Assembly: GCF_915403165.1 (NCBI RefSeq)
Contig: NZ_OU659204.1
Location: 2,418,001 to 2,482,000, forward strand
Length of the DNA stretch: 64,000 nt
Origin: Providencia alcalifaciens
GTDB lineage: Bacteria; Pseudomonadota; Gammaproteobacteria; Enterobacterales; Enterobacteriaceae
Direction of reading: 5' to 3'
A program made the translations under genes and the position numbers. Shown in pieces: positions 40,679 through 51,081 of this stretch. Numbering within the stretch: the first letter of the stretch is position 1; the number at the start of each line of letters is the position of its first letter. The notes below the pieces were generated by a model. That model was not told the DNA's origin and made no database searches. It was given only the letters and a program-made list of their open reading frames with translations.

Positions 40679-42823
40679 GTGTCCCGTACAATTATGCTAA
40701 TTCCTACTGGCACCAGCGTTGGTTTAACCAGCGTTAGTCTGGGTGTCGTCCGCTCAATGGAACAAAAAGGTGTCCAGCTGAGCGTGTTTAAACCTATCGC
40801 ACAACCACGCGTTTCCGGTAATAAAGACCAAACCACCGAAGTTTTACGTTCACACTCCAGCATCACGACCATTGTTGAGCCTTTAACAATGGAATATGTT
40901 GAGTCTCTGCTAACCTCATCGAAGAAAGACATTCTGATGGAAGAGATCGTGGCGCGCTACCACGAACACACCAAAAATGCAGAAGTAATCCTGATCGAAG
41001 GTTTAGTCCCAACTCGCAAGCACTCTTTTGCACAATCACTGAACTACGAAATTGCCAAAACCTTAGGCGCTGAAATTGTATTCGTTACGGCTCCAGGCAA
41101 TAGCTCAATCCAACAAATGCAAGAGCGTTTAGAGCTAGTTCGTAACGAATTCGGTGGTCAACGTAACGAAAGCATCATCGGTGTTATTGTTAATAAAGTT
41201 AACGCACCTGTGGATGAGCAAGGCCGTACTCGCCCTGACCTGTCTGAAATTTTTGATGATTCTACCAAAGCGACAGTGGCAAATATCGATGCCAAAGCGC
41301 TTGAGTGTTTAAATCTGCCAGTATTAGCATCAATTCCTTGGAACTTTGACCTGATTGCCACTCGTGCAATCGATATGGCAAAACACTTAAATGCACAGGT
41401 CGTGAACGAAGGTGAAATCAATACTCGCCGTGTAAAATCCGTCACTTTTTGCGCACGTAGCATTCCACACATGCTAGAACACTTCCGCCCAGGCTCATTA
41501 TTAGTCACCTCTGCGGACCGTCCTGACGTACTAGTTTCAGCCTCTTTAGCTGCAATGAATGGCGTAGAAATCGGGGCTATCTTATTAACTGGTGGCTATG
41601 ATATCGATGCACCTATTCGCAAACTTTGTGAACAAGCATTCGAAACGGGCTTACCTGTGTTTATGGTGAATAGTAACACATGGCAAACTTCGCTGAATCT
41701 GCAAAGCTTCAGCCTTGAAGTTCCAGCTGATGACCATGAGCGTATCGAAAAAATTCAAAACTATGTGGCTCGCCACATTAGCAGTAACTGGATTGAATCT
41801 CTGGTTGCTGATTCTGAGCGCCCTAACCGTCTGTCTCCTCCTGCATTCCGTTACCAATTAACTGAACTGGCTCGTAAAGCAGGTAAACGTATCGTCCTGC
41901 CTGAAGGTGATGAGCCACGTACCGTTAAAGCGGCATCGATTTGTGCTGAACGTGGTATCGCGACCTGCGTATTGTTAGGTAATCCTGATGATATCCGCCG
42001 CGTTGCGACATCTCAAGGTATCGAATTAGGCGCTGGCATCGAAATCGTTGACCCAATTAAAGTTCGCGAAGAATATGTTGCACGTTTAGTGGAACTGCGT
42101 AAAAGCAAAGGTATGACTGAAGTTGTTGCTCGTGAACAACTGGAAGATAACGTTGTTCTGGGCACATTGATGCTGGAAAAAGGCGAAGTGGATGGTCTGG
42201 TCTCTGGTGCAGTTCACACCACTGCAAACACCATTCGTCCACCACTACAGTTAATCAAAACTGCGCCGGGTAGCTCATTAGTTTCTTCTGTATTCTTTAT
42301 GTTGCTGCCAGAGCAAGTGTTTGTTTATGGTGACTGTGCGATTAACCCAGATCCAACAGCAGAGCAACTATCTGAAATCGCAATTCAATCTGCGGATTCA
42401 GCAAAAGCCTTTGGCATCGAGCCTCGCGTTGCGATGATCTCTTACTCTACGGGTAATTCTGGTGCAGGTAGTGATGTTGAGAAAGTACGTGAAGCAACTC
42501 GCTTAGCGCAAGAAAAACGCCCTGATCTGATGATCGACGGCCCGTTACAGTACGATGCTGCGGTAATGGCAGATGTGGCTAAATCTAAAGCGCCAAACTC
42601 GCCTGTTGCAGGTAAAGCAACTGTGTTTATCTTCCCAGACCTGAACACAGGTAATACCACCTATAAAGCAGTGCAACGTTCTGCTGACTTGGTCTCTATC
42701 GGTCCGATGCTGCAGGGTATGCGCAAACCTGTTAACGACTTATCTCGTGGCGCACTGGTAGACGATATTGTTTACACTGTTGCATTGACTGCGATTCAAG
42801 CGGCACAAAACGAAAACGCATAA
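40679..42823 (+). CDS. pta: Phosphate acetyltransferase Pta
   Basis: Converts acetyl-CoA and phosphate to acetyl phosphate and CoA. The 714-residue enterobacterial long form has an N-terminal P-loop-like/DRTGG region (about 1-370) and the C-terminal catalytic PTA domain from about 390 ([18 protein letters not shown], then [20 protein letters not shown] near 505-524). It starts with GTG behind ACGAGG, as in E. coli. A clear terminator follows. Confidence 0.97.
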   Translation: MSRTIMLIPTGTSVGLTSVSLGVVRSMEQKGVQLSVFKPIAQPRVSGNKDQTTEVLRSHSSITTIVEPLTMEYVESLLTSSKKDILMEEIVARYHEHTKNAEVILIEGLVPTRKHSFAQSLNYEIAKTLGAEIVFVTAPGNSSIQQMQERLELVRNEFGGQRNESIIGVIVNKVNAPVDEQGRTRPDLSEIFDDSTKATVANIDAKALECLNLPVLASIPWNFDLIATRAIDMAKHLNAQVVNEGEINTRRVKSVTFCARSIPHMLEHFRPGSLLVTSADRPDVLVSASLAAMNGVEIGAILLTGGYDIDAPIRKLCEQAFETGLPVFMVNSNTWQTSLNLQSFSLEVPADDHERIEKIQNYVARHISSNWIESLVADSERPNRLSPPAFRYQLTELARKAGKRIVLPEGDEPRTVKAASICAERGIATCVLLGNPDDIRRVATSQGIELGAGIEIVDPIKVREEYVARLVELRKSKGMTEVVAREQLEDNVVLGTLMLEKGEVDGLVSGAVHTTANTIRPPLQLIKTAPGSSLVSSVFFMLLPEQVFVYGDCAINPDPTAEQLSEIAIQSADSAKAFGIEPRVAMISYSTGNSGAGSDVEKVREATRLAQEKRPDLMIDGPLQYDAAVMADVAKSKAPNSPVAGKATVFIFPDLNTGNTTYKAVQRSADLVSIGPMLQGMRKPVNDLSRGALVDDIVYTVALTAIQAAQNENA

Positions 42824-42847
42824 TCTTAGTTATTAAGCATTGCGTTA

Positions 42848-42884
42848 AAAGGTCAGTCCAGAAACGGGTTGACCTTTATTTTTT
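42848..42884 (+). terminator. Intrinsic terminator of ackA-pta
   Basis: Stem AAAGGTCA/TGACCTTT (42848-42855 with 42870-42877) plus an inner CC/GG pair, followed by ATTTTTT. It ends ten bases before the longest possible start of the next gene, which argues for a later start there. Confidence 0.88.
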
Positions 42885-42962
42885 CATCGCTATATGAAAA
42901 TAACATTTCCCCTTTTTCATATCATTATCCTCTATATTTTCACAAGAATATTGAGGATGATT

Positions 42963-44090
42963 ATGATTCTCCCCCAAAGAGTCAATATTAAGTTTGAACA
43001 GATAAAATTAACAAATCATTTTAAAAACACAGCTGAAAATGAGTTTTCCCGCAATATAATTGGCATTAAAAATATGCAAGAAGCCGAAAAAGGTGTCTGT
43101 TATGGATTAACACACGCTTTTTTATTTTATGCCCATGCTAATGATGAAAAAACATATATAAAAAATCTGGCTCGCGCATTAAAAAAAATACATAGCATCA
43201 AAGAAAACACTCGTCACTATCGCACTTTTTTAAATGATGCTTTCTGTCAAATTATCTATAAACAAGCATTAATTGATTATGCCCTTCACATTGACTATGT
43301 CATGAAAAAATTTGATTTTTCAAATGACAGCAGTGAATTAAAACAAAAAAATACGCTTAATTCTATCAATGAAATCTTTTTTAAAAATAGTGCATTGTTA
43401 CTCGATAATATAAGAGAAGATGATGCTATCAACTTTAAAAGAGCATTACATCAGCTATATTCTTATACCTATTCCACATCGGAAAGCACTAGAGAAGATA
43501 TATTAAAAGGGAAAAGCCGCTTTGAATGTCATTTAATAAAGCTAACTGCTCGAGAAATTAAGAAAAAATGTTCTAACTTTACACTGACTGACTTATCACT
43601 CAAAGACATGAAACCGTTTTTTGAACTGGTTAAAAATCACCAGAAAAAAATCGTTAAGCACCAAATAATACAAAAAAATAGTCAATACAATATAAAATAT
43701 GACACCTATACGATTATTGATAATAATGTAAAATTAAATTCACAAAATTATATAACCCTTGAGCAATTCAAACAGCGCATTAATAATCGACTACAGCAAC
43801 AGAAGGATACCATTTGTGATTTTATTACTAAAAATCATGCCATGGGGATAACAATTAAACATATTAATGATAAGGTCATATTCAAGTTCTTTGAACCTAA
43901 TAAAGGCCTTTATATAACAGAAAATAAGAAAAAATTTTTTAATCTCATTGAAAAAACAATGGCTCAGCAAGCGTGCTTAGTTAATACTCAACATGAGAAA
44001 ATCATCGAGATTAATACTTCCTACGCTGATAAACTTCATCAATATCCGCTATCCAATAAAATCAAAGAACCTAAATTTTATAAATCATAA
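42963..44090 (+). CDS. Unrecognised AT-rich protein with a YopT-like (C58) cysteine protease signature
   Basis: A 375-residue protein from the ATG with GAGG six bases upstream; an ATG at 42894 would add 23 hydrophobic residues but lies against the pta terminator with no ribosome-binding site. Possible catalytic residues are in the YopT/C58 order: Cys46 in EKGVCYGLTHAF, His292 in TKNHAMGITI, and an acidic turn about 19 residues later, FKFFEPNKGLY, where YopT-type enzymes have F-D-P-N. The Asp-to-Glu change is conservative. The middle is helical and lysine-rich. Composition is much more AT-rich than pta. It occupies the place of yfcC in E. coli. A secreted effector is an inference; I see no secretion signal. 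Confidence 0.55.
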   Translation: MILPQRVNIKFEQIKLTNHFKNTAENEFSRNIIGIKNMQEAEKGVCYGLTHAFLFYAHANDEKTYIKNLARALKKIHSIKENTRHYRTFLNDAFCQIIYKQALIDYALHIDYVMKKFDFSNDSSELKQKNTLNSINEIFFKNSALLLDNIREDDAINFKRALHQLYSYTYSTSESTREDILKGKSRFECHLIKLTAREIKKKCSNFTLTDLSLKDMKPFFELVKNHQKKIVKHQIIQKNSQYNIKYDTYTIIDNNVKLNSQNYITLEQFKQRINNRLQQQKDTICDFITKNHAMGITIKHINDKVIFKFFEPNKGLYITENKKKFFNLIEKTMAQQACLVNTQHEKIIEINTSYADKLHQYPLSNKIKEPKFYKS

Positions 44091-44098
44091 AAATACAA

Positions 44099-44123
44099 AA
44101 GGACTACCGAGGTAGTCCTTAAT
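44099..44123. terminator. Bidirectional terminator between the protease-like gene and yfcD
   Basis: Stem AAGGACTAC/GTAGTCCTT (44099-44107 with 44112-44120) with loop CGAG. The minus-strand side is followed by TTTGTATTTTT, so it looks strongest for yfcD. Confidence 0.85.
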
Positions 44124-44136
44124 TCAATATCCATAT

Positions 44137-44679
44137 TTATTCTGGGCTTGAACAGCTAATGGCTTTATCCGCTTCATTATTGCGTGTTAACCATAATGAC
44201 AGTGCTTTGAGCGAATCTGGCGTGAATTCATCGCAACGAGCGGTAATTTCCTTGGGAGTCAACCAACTTACTTCCACGACTTCACTTTCTTGCAAAGCAA
44301 AAGGGCCGTGGCTCACACAACTAAATAACCCACCCCACACACGGCAGATTTCGTTTTCATAATAGAAAGTGCCATGCTCTGCAAACGGAACACCTGCAAT
44401 CCCCAATTCTTCTTCTGCTTCACGCTTGGCTGATTCAAGGATCTGTTCATCTTGCATCACAACACCACCCGCCGTCGCATCCAAAAGCCCTGGGTAGAAA
44501 TCTTTAATGTCCGTTCTTCGTTGCACCAGAATTTTACCCATTCCATCGTGTACCACGATATAAGTCGCACGGTGGCGTAAGTTTTCTGCACGCATTTGGC
44601 TACGGGTTGCTTGCGCTATTACATTATTATCTTCGTCAACGATATCTACCCATTCGACGAATTCGGTCTGTTGTTCCAT
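44137..44679 (-). CDS. yfcD: Nudix hydrolase YfcD
   Basis: Nudix-fold hydrolase of the IPP-isomerase-like branch, 180 residues from the ATG that matches E. coli YfcD; a longer frame from 44751 adds 24 unmatched residues. The Nudix box is visible as [20 protein letters not shown] followed by ELGI (about 71-94), with metal-binding glutamates in REAEEELGI. The substrate is not established. Faces the protease-like gene and is divergent from yfcH. Confidence 0.92.
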   Translation of the reverse strand: MEQQTEFVEWVDIVDEDNNVIAQATRSQMRAENLRHRATYIVVHDGMGKILVQRRTDIKDFYPGLLDATAGGVVMQDEQILESAKREAEEELGIAGVPFAEHGTFYYENEICRVWGGLFSCVSHGPFALQESEVVEVSWLTPKEITARCDEFTPDSLKALSLWLTRNNEADKAISCSSPE

Positions 44680-44950
44680 CCTGAAAACCTTATTTAGCTT
44701 GTCCACCAAAATACTTTGATACAAGGTATTCTTTTCGCATATATGTTGCAAGAGATCCTAACCAAATTTGACCTTGCTTTCCATCACAAAAATCAATGCA
44801 TCTCTTTAAGATACAGTACAAAATTCTTTTTTGTGAAGCGTTAACTGAAACCCAACAATTCCCATTTGCAAATGCTATAGTTATCTTTATAGGGTGGTAA
44901 AAATTGGATTATTTAGAGCGTGATAGTGCTTTAAATATGGGGGAGAAAAT

Positions 44951-45856
44951 ATGAGAATTCTAATAACAGGTGGAACAGGGTTAATTGGCACCCAACTGGT
45001 TCAAACGTTAGTGATGCATTCACATCAGGTCACCGTATTAAGCCGTTCACCACAAAAGGTATACAGTTTATTTTGTAAAGCCGTTGAATGCTGGACAACC
45101 CTTCAAGATAAAACTGACCTTGATAGCTTTGATGTGGTCATCAACCTTGCCGGTGAACCTATTGCTGAAAAACGTTGGACAGCCGCCCAAAAACAGATCC
45201 TTTGTGATAGTCGCTGGAAAATTACGCAGCAATTGACAAACTTGATCAAAGCCAGTCAAAACCCTCCGAGCGTATTCCTGTCAGGCTCTGCCGTTGGTTA
45301 CTATGGTGACCAAGGCCAATCCGTCGTGACGGAAGAGGATCAACCCCATGATGAATTTACTCATCAGCTAGCTGCTCGCTGGGAAGCTATCGCCCAAGAA
45401 GCGCAATCGGATAAAACCCGAGTTTGCTTATTACGTACAGGGTTGGTTTTATCCCCTAACGGCGGTTTGCTCGCTAAAATCCTGCCTATTTTTAAAATGG
45501 GCGCTGGCGGGCCGATTGGTCAAGGAAAACAGTATATGCCGTGGATCCATATTAACGATATGGTGAAGGCGATTTTATTCTTGATGAAGACGCCAACCCT
45601 TAGTGGTCCATTTAATATGACCTCGCCTTATCCTGTCCATAATGATCAATTTGCCGCCATGATGGGGGATGTTACCAACCGCCCTTCCTTTATTCGCACC
45701 CCTGCATTTGCAGTTAGAGGTGTGCTTGGGGAATCCGCGACATTATTGCTTGGTGGACAGCAGGCCATACCTAAACGTTTAGAAGAGGCTGGCTTTGAAT
45801 TTGAATTTATTGAGCTAAGAATTGCGCTAGAGGATTTGTTAGCACCAAAATCGTGA
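44951..45856 (+). CDS. yfcH: SDR-family epimerase-like protein YfcH
   Basis: NAD(P)-binding extended SDR of the TIGR01777 type; 301 residues. The Rossmann signature [10 protein letters not shown] at 7-16, [12 protein letters not shown] near 66-77 and the YYGDQG segment near 116 (a changed active-site motif typical of this subfamily) are present, with a C-terminal DUF1731-like tail ending [17 protein letters not shown] ribosome-binding site precedes the ATG. Physiological role unknown in E. coli too. Confidence 0.92.
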   Translation: MRILITGGTGLIGTQLVQTLVMHSHQVTVLSRSPQKVYSLFCKAVECWTTLQDKTDLDSFDVVINLAGEPIAEKRWTAAQKQILCDSRWKITQQLTNLIKASQNPPSVFLSGSAVGYYGDQGQSVVTEEDQPHDEFTHQLAARWEAIAQEAQSDKTRVCLLRTGLVLSPNGGLLAKILPIFKMGAGGPIGQGKQYMPWIHINDMVKAILFLMKTPTLSGPFNMTSPYPVHNDQFAAMMGDVTNRPSFIRTPAFAVRGVLGESATLLLGGQQAIPKRLEEAGFEFEFIELRIALEDLLAPKS

Positions 45857-45875
45857 TTATTTTGAATAACAGGCG

Positions 45876-46448
45876 CTATTTAGCCCCCTGCCAACGGATG
45901 AACAAGTCCTGTTCAAGTTGGATATCAAATTGGTCGAGTACGCGGTTAACGGTTTGGTCGACAATATCTTGAATTGATTGAGGCTGATGATAAAACGCAG
46001 GCATTGGGGGCATGATCACCGCGCCCATTTCTGCGGCTTGAACGAGCAATCGCAAATGCCCCAAGTGCAGGGGGGTTTCTCGTACCCCTAATACCAGTTT
46101 TTTCCCTTCTTTTAAAACGACATCGGCAGCACGGGTGACTAACGTGTCTGTATAGCTGTGAACGATGCCAGAAAGGGTTTTCATAGTACACGGCATGATA
46201 ACCATACCTACAGTCCGAAAAGAGCCGGAGGAGATGGCAGCGGCAATATCGCGGCTATCATAAACATGGTCTGCGAGCTGTTGCACATCTTTAACACTAA
46301 ACGCTGTCTCCAGCGCTAATGTCTGACGCGCTGCAGCACTCATCACCAGGTGGGTTTCCACATCTTTCACAGGTTTGAGCACTTCCAGCAATCGAATACC
46401 GTAGATTGCTCCACTCGCGCCTGTTAACCCAATGATAAGTTTTTTCAT
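45876..46448 (-). CDS. ubiX: Flavin prenyltransferase UbiX
   Basis: Makes the prenylated FMN cofactor used by the decarboxylase UbiD in ubiquinone synthesis. The 190-residue protein begins MKKLIIGLTGASGAIYGIRL, with the FMN-binding GASGAIYG. Further on are SSGSFRTVGMVIMPCTMKTL near 82-101, ETPLHLGHLRLL near 136, and PAFYHQPQSIQDI near 162. The start is the ATG matching E. coli with GGGGTTG upstream. It converges on yfcH with only 19 bp between them. Confidence 0.95.
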   Translation of the reverse strand: MKKLIIGLTGASGAIYGIRLLEVLKPVKDVETHLVMSAAARQTLALETAFSVKDVQQLADHVYDSRDIAAAISSGSFRTVGMVIMPCTMKTLSGIVHSYTDTLVTRAADVVLKEGKKLVLGVRETPLHLGHLRLLVQAAEMGAVIMPPMPAFYHQPQSIQDIVDQTVNRVLDQFDIQLEQDLFIRWQGAK

Positions 46449-46697
46449 GTTCAACCCCAATTCACGTAATTTCCTGCATTATATACCAAATATCGTGAAG
46501 TAGTGAGTGAGAGGCGAAGTGTGGAGGTCAGGATAGTAAAAATACAGAGCAAAACTTTACTCACGGAATAAGCAGGCATCAATAAAGGAAACACGAGCGG
46601 AGGACAATTCAGACTAACTTCATTTTCAACTTAGTTTTTAGATTTAATCCTCTAAATAATTCATGTTGTAGCTAGGCAGCTCGCCCCAAATATCATT
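46449..46697. other. ubiX–purF gap left of the ERIC element, with a possible partial repeat end
   Basis: About 250 bp without a gene. The stretch near 46662-46690 reads GTTGTAGCTAGGCAGCTCGC, very like the left arm of the ERIC element that begins at 46698 (TTACAGCTAGGCGGC). This may be a remnant end of a second copy. Confidence 0.35.
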
Positions 46698-46824
46698 AAT
46701 TTTCTATATAGTTAGAGTTACAGCTAGGCGGCAAATAAAGCTAGCCCAAGGAGCATACAAAAGTATGTGACTTGGGTCGCTGAATGAAGCCAACAACGCT
46801 GTAGCCCTAACTATGACGAAAATT
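46698..46824. repeat. ERIC element (intergenic repeat unit)
   Basis: A 127-bp imperfect palindrome, the standard ERIC length. Its centre, CCCAAGGAGCATAC and GTATGTGACTTGGGT, corresponds to the well-known ERIC core around CCCCAGGAGCTTAC and GTAAGTGACTGGGG, and GAAGCCAACAACGCTGTA follows as in other ERIC copies. The outer arms AATTTTC/GAAAATT and ATAGTTAG/CTAACTAT pair. It abuts the purF stop codon, so the purF transcript would carry the hairpin at its 3' end. Confidence 0.85.
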
Positions 46825-48341
46825 TAGCCTTCGTTGTAAATCTCTAAATCCTCAACATCACTCTGATCTTTCAGCTTCAACTCATCATCTTTGCGCAGAT
46901 TTTCCAGATAATCTAAATAGCTTTGGTCGATATCTTTAGTCACGTAGATGCCATCAAATACTGAGCATTCAAATTCGTTGATTTCTGGGTTTTCTTCACG
47001 AACCGCATCAATAAGGTCGCTGAGATCTTGGAAAATTAGGCCATCTGCGCCAATCAGCTTACGGATTTCATCCACTTCCCGACCATGTGCAATCAATTCA
47101 TTCGCATTTGGCATATCGATGCCGTATACGTTAGGGAAGCGAACTTCTGGTGCGGCTGAAGCAAAGTAGACATTCTTTGCACCCGCTTCACGAGCAAGTT
47201 CAACAATCTGCTCTGATGTGGTACCGCGCACAATCGAGTCATCCACCAGCAGAACGTTTTTATCGCGAAACTCTGCACGGTTTGCATTCAGTTTACGGCG
47301 CACAGATTTACGACGTTCTTGTTGCCCAGGCATGATAAAGGTACGTCCAACATAGCGGTTTTTCACAAAACCTTGGCGATACGGTTTCTCTAGGATATGG
47401 GCGATTTCTAACGCAATATCGCATGAAGTTTCAGGGATTGGGATCACCACATCAATATGCAGGTCTTCCCATTCGCGAGCAATTTTCGCGCCCAATTTTT
47501 GCCCCATACGCAATCTTGCGTTATACACCGAGATTTTATCGATAAACGAATCTTGGCGAGCAAAATAAACATATTCAAAAATACACGGTGTCAGCTGAGG
47601 GTTTTCTGCACATTGGCGGGTAAATAATTTACCATCTTCAGTAACATATACCGCTTCGCCTGGCGCAACATCACGTAGGAATTCGAAGCCTAAAGTATCG
47701 AGTGCCACACTTTCAGAGGCGACCATATATTCGTGTTCGCCAGTTGCTAGAATACGGCGACCAAGTACTAATGGACGGATACCGTGTGGGTCACGAAATG
47801 CCACCATCCCGTGGCCAATAATCAGTGACACGCAAGCATAGGCACCACGGATTTTTTTGTGCATTGATGCTACGGCACTAAAAATGTTGTCGGGTTCGAG
47901 AGGAAAATGGTCAAACTTATCTAATTCGTATGCTAATACGTTTAGAAGAATTTCGGAGTCTGACGTGGTATTCACATGGCGACGTGCTGTTTCAAATAGG
48001 CTCCGAGCGAGTTCGTGAGCATTTGTCAGATTACCATTATGTGCAAGGGTGATACCAAAAGGAGAGTTAACGTAAAAAGGCTGAGCTTCGGATGCGCTGG
48101 AGCTACCCGCAGTTGGGTAGCGCACATGTCCAATACCCATTGAGCCTTGAAGGCGCAGCATGTGGCGCGTTTCAAAGACATCTTTTACTAAACCATTTGC
48201 TTTACGCAAACGGATATTGTTTTTACCATCAATAGTCGCAATACCCGCTGCATCTTGCCCACGATGCTGTAGCACCGTCAACGCATCATAAATTGATTGG
48301 TTTACCGGTGAAACACCGGCGATACCGACAATACCGCACAT
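46824..48341 (-). CDS. purF: Amidophosphoribosyltransferase PurF
   Basis: First committed enzyme of purine synthesis, converting PRPP and glutamine to phosphoribosylamine. The 505-residue protein begins MCGIVGIAG, with the nucleophile Cys exposed after Met removal. It has the glutaminase residues [16 protein letters not shown] near 74-89 and the PRPP loop [18 protein letters not shown] near 364-381. It is preceded by cvpA (14 bp) and, through it, by a PurR operator. Confidence 0.97.
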   Translation of the reverse strand: MCGIVGIAGVSPVNQSIYDALTVLQHRGQDAAGIATIDGKNNIRLRKANGLVKDVFETRHMLRLQGSMGIGHVRYPTAGSSSASEAQPFYVNSPFGITLAHNGNLTNAHELARSLFETARRHVNTTSDSEILLNVLAYELDKFDHFPLEPDNIFSAVASMHKKIRGAYACVSLIIGHGMVAFRDPHGIRPLVLGRRILATGEHEYMVASESVALDTLGFEFLRDVAPGEAVYVTEDGKLFTRQCAENPQLTPCIFEYVYFARQDSFIDKISVYNARLRMGQKLGAKIAREWEDLHIDVVIPIPETSCDIALEIAHILEKPYRQGFVKNRYVGRTFIMPGQQERRKSVRRKLNANRAEFRDKNVLLVDDSIVRGTTSEQIVELAREAGAKNVYFASAAPEVRFPNVYGIDMPNANELIAHGREVDEIRKLIGADGLIFQDLSDLIDAVREENPEINEFECSVFDGIYVTKDIDQSYLDYLENLRKDDELKLKDQSDVEDLEIYNEG

Positions 48342-48355
48342 TTAGTCTTTCCTCA

Positions 48356-48859
48356 TCAGCCAGACGGAGAGATATTCTCCGGTAGGAAACTTGACGCATT
48401 TTGCAGGTAGTCAAAGAACCACCTAATAATATGACTGAACTGCGGAATAAGCTGTGAACGATGCCAATCCTCACTTTGAGGAAGCGGTGTAAATGTATCG
48501 AGAAAGAACAATAGCGCCGATACAATTAATACCCCACGCAACGCACCGAAGCAGATCCCCAGTACACGATCTGTACCCGATAATCCGGTTTTTTGTACTA
48601 ATGAGCTAATCACATAGTTCACCACTGCACCAACAATCAATGTCGCGATAAACAGTGCTGCAATCGCAATACCATTACGAACCAAAACATCCTCAAAGTT
48701 CGTAAAGTAACTCGCTAAGTAAGGATAAAACGTACTTGCTACGAAGAACGCACAACCCCAAGTGATTAACGATAATGCCTCACGTACAAATCCACGGATC
48801 AGGCTTACCAGTGCCGAGAAGCCAATAATGGCGATAATTGTGTAATCAATCCAGACCAT
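48356..48859 (-). CDS. cvpA: CvpA family membrane protein
   Basis: Inner-membrane protein of 167 residues with four hydrophobic helices. In E. coli it is needed for colicin V production and affects envelope stress tolerance. The start [20 protein letters not shown] and the [14 protein letters not shown] segment match the family. It is co-transcribed with purF, and the PurR box lies 54-69 bp upstream of its ATG. Confidence 0.94.
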   Translation of the reverse strand: MVWIDYTIIAIIGFSALVSLIRGFVREALSLITWGCAFFVASTFYPYLASYFTNFEDVLVRNGIAIAALFIATLIVGAVVNYVISSLVQKTGLSGTDRVLGICFGALRGVLIVSALLFFLDTFTPLPQSEDWHRSQLIPQFSHIIRWFFDYLQNASSFLPENISPSG

Positions 48860-48912
48860 ATTTCATTCCAAAATTCGCATTCACGTCAGCGGCGAATGCA
48901 TTCTAACAGAAA

Positions 48913-48928
48913 ACGAAAACGTTTGCGT
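48913..48928. promoter_or_regulatory. PurR operator upstream of cvpA-purF
   Basis: ACGAAAACGTTTGCGT matches the PurR palindrome consensus ACGCAAACGTTTGCGT at all but one position. It sits 54-69 bp before cvpA, the same place as the E. coli purF operator. Purine-dependent repression of cvpA-purF is expected. Confidence 0.88.
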
Positions 48929-48948
48929 AACCATTTTTCATTGAATTT

Positions 48949-48987
48949 AAAAAAATCAACGGCGAAAAGAAAAAATCATAATCGCCG
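48949..48987 (-). terminator. Probable terminator downstream of dedD
   Basis: On the minus strand CGGCGA (48982-48987) pairs with TCGCCG (48960-48965) across a T-rich 16-base loop and is followed by TTGATTTTTTT. The stem is short, so it is a probable rather than certain terminator. Confidence 0.5.
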
Positions 48988-49036
48988 CAGTAAGTTACTA
49001 AATACCCTTATTTTTTAGGGATAACTGAATATCAAT

Positions 49037-49786
49037 TTAAGGCTTAAAGGCTTGAATTATCCCTTTTGTACCGGTAATTGCGTTCAATTCAGGTAAAGCA
49101 GATTCAAGCTTCTGCCTTGATGCTTCTGGTCCCACATAAATACGGGTTAATTTGTTGTTCACCGGCTGCGCTGGCACCGTATAAACCTGATATCCAGACA
49201 GTCTTAGCTTCGCCACAATTTCTTCAACCTTGCTGGCATTATTGAGGGCAATCACTTGCACCACATACGCTTTACCTTGAGGTTCTTGTTTCGGCTCTGG
49301 TTTTGGTTCCGGTTTTGGTTCCACCTTAGGCTTAGGCTCAGGCTTAGGCTCAGGCTTAGGCTCAGGTTTTGGCTCAGGCTTAGGTTCCGGCTTCGGTTCT
49401 ACTCGTGGTTTTTCTGGGGTGACATTAGCAGGAATGGCACCTCCATTTTGATTCACCACGTTTTGCCCCGTATTACCTTGATTTGCACTGCTTTGATTTG
49501 CACTGTTTGCGGCTACAGGAGGCTGCTCACTTTGCTTTTGCTCAGTAATAGCTTCCGATAACATCGCTTCAGAAGTTCCTTCCGAAGACGCGGTCGATGC
49601 ACTGTGTGTAATTGGTGCAATTGACTCAATATCTTCTTCATCACCCGGTTTGGGAATAATCGGAATGGCTGCAAATTCATTCTCATTGTATTTCTTATCG
49701 CCATCCAGCAATGCAGGCAATACGATGACCCCTGCAGCGACTAAAACAATAGCGCCAGCAAGACGATTCTGGAATTTACTAGCCAC
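49037..49786 (-). CDS. dedD: Cell-division SPOR-domain protein DedD
   Basis: Septal-ring protein that binds denuded peptidoglycan. The 249-residue protein starts at a GTG (VASKFQNRLAGAIVLV), matching E. coli; the longer frame to 49900 runs into folC and is not coding. It has one transmembrane helix at about 8-24. A long linker contains about nine tandem Glu-Pro-Lys-Pro units near 130-170. The C-terminal SPOR domain (about 176-245) begins GKAYVVQVIAL. It starts five bases after folC. Confidence 0.93.
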   Translation of the reverse strand: MASKFQNRLAGAIVLVAAGVIVLPALLDGDKKYNENEFAAIPIIPKPGDEEDIESIAPITHSASTASSEGTSEAMLSEAITEQKQSEQPPVAANSANQSSANQGNTGQNVVNQNGGAIPANVTPEKPRVEPKPEPKPEPKPEPKPEPKPEPKPKVEPKPEPKPEPKQEPQGKAYVVQVIALNNASKVEEIVAKLRLSGYQVYTVPAQPVNNKLTRIYVGPEASRQKLESALPELNAITGTKGIIQAFKP

Positions 49787-49791
49787 TGGCT

Positions 49792-51081
49792 TTATCCTTC
49801 TGTTTTCTCTAATAACATCATGACGTGAGCCACCGTGTGGAATGATCCACACACCACAATCACATCTTGTGGTCGCGCATCCGCACACGCTTGTTGCCAA
49901 GCTGCTTCCACGGAATCAAACTCATGGGCACCGTCAACATGCTGACTAAGCTCAGTCACATCAGCACCACGAAACTCTTTCAGAGGTGCAAGATACCAGT
50001 CAGTTACCTGCTGGGATAAACAGGTTAATGTCCCATTAATATCTTTATCCCCCAGCATTCCCACCACCGCACGAATTCGACGACCATCTGTCACTGGTAA
50101 TTGTGCGAGTTTGGAAACTAAATAGCCTGCAGCGTGAGGGTTATGAGCCACATCCAAAATCATTAACGGATGTTCGCCAATTATCTGAAAACGTCCCGGT
50201 AACTGAGCAATACTTAAACCTTGATGAATAGCTTGGTCAGTGATTTTCTGCGCTAACTGGGCATCAATCTCCATCAGGCAGCTGATCACACCCATCGCAG
50301 TTGCTGCATTGGCCAGCGGGACATTCGGTAACGGTAAATTAGCCCATGACCGCTGAGAACTTTCCCAAGACCAATGTTGCCCCTGCTCTTGGTAACGCCA
50401 ATCCGTGCCACGACGAAACAGCATAGTGCCAATTTTGTCTGCATAAGCGCCGATAGAGGCTGGCATATCAGGCTCACCCACCACGCCATAATGACCTTGT
50501 CGGAAAATACCCGCTTTCTCATAACCAATATGCTCACGGTCGGAACCTAGCCAATCGGTATGATCAAGCGCAATACTGGTGATTGCCGCGATATCCGCAT
50601 CTACCACGTTAGTTGCATCAAGGCGACCGCCCAACCCTACTTCAAGGATCACAATATCTAACTCAGCTTGCTTAAATAATTGTAGTGCAGCTAAGGTGCC
50701 ATATTCAAAGTAGGTTAACGAAATATTTCCACGCTGCGCTTCGATAGTCGAAAATGCTTGGCAGAACTCACTTTCAGTAAGCTCTTTACCTTGGATTCGG
50801 ACGCGTTCCGTGTAGCGCACTAAATGTGGGGAACTGTAGACTCCCACCTTCAAACCCGCAGCCATCAAAATAGACTCAAGTGTATGGCAGGTTGTGCCTT
50901 TTCCGTTGGTTCCAGTGACAGTAATGACGCGAGGAGCAGGTTGAGTGAGATGCATTTGACGGGCAGCTTGCCCTACTCGTTCCAACCCCATATCGATATT
51001 TTGGCTATGCAGGTCAGTAAGATAAGAAAGCCAAGCCTCCAATGGAGACTTGGCTGTAGGAATGATTGGATTACTCATCAT
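49792..51081 (-). CDS. folC: Bifunctional folylpolyglutamate/dihydrofolate synthase FolC
   Basis: Adds glutamate to dihydropteroate and to tetrahydrofolates. The roughly 429-residue protein has the Mur-ligase P-loop [18 protein letters not shown] near 52-69, [11 protein letters not shown] near 120, [20 protein letters not shown] near 143-162, and the [12 protein letters not shown] and [10 protein letters not shown] motifs in the C-terminal domain. It overlaps the end of accD by 8 or 11 bp (two consecutive ATGs); the frame can extend to 51165 but those codons lie inside accD. Confidence 0.94.
   Translation of the reverse strand: MMSNPIIPTAKSPLEAWLSYLTDLHSQNIDMGLERVGQAARQMHLTQPAPRVITVTGTNGKGTTCHTLESILMAAGLKVGVYSSPHLVRYTERVRIQGKELTESEFCQAFSTIEAQRGNISLTYFEYGTLAALQLFKQAELDIVILEVGLGGRLDATNVVDADIAAITSIALDHTDWLGSDREHIGYEKAGIFRQGHYGVVGEPDMPASIGAYADKIGTMLFRRGTDWRYQEQGQHWSWESSQRSWANLPLPNVPLANAATAMGVISCLMEIDAQLAQKITDQAIHQGLSIAQLPGRFQIIGEHPLMILDVAHNPHAAGYLVSKLAQLPVTDGRRIRAVVGMLGDKDINGTLTCLSQQVTDWYLAPLKEFRGADVTELSQHVDGAHEFDSVEAAWQQACADARPQDVIVVCGSFHTVAHVMMLLEKTEG

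Noticed and set aside
42894..42962. N-terminal hydrophobic segment as a signal peptide of the protease-like gene
   Set aside because: The upstream ATG directly follows the pta terminator and lacks a ribosome-binding site, while the ATG at 42963 has GAGG at good spacing.
49285..49405. Regular short repeats suggesting a CRISPR array
   Set aside because: The 12-bp units have no spacers and lie in frame within dedD.
49256..49561. Arg/Leu/Phe-rich plus-strand frame opposite dedD
   Set aside because: It is the antisense reading of the Glu-Pro-Lys-Pro repeat; the low-complexity pattern is a by-product.
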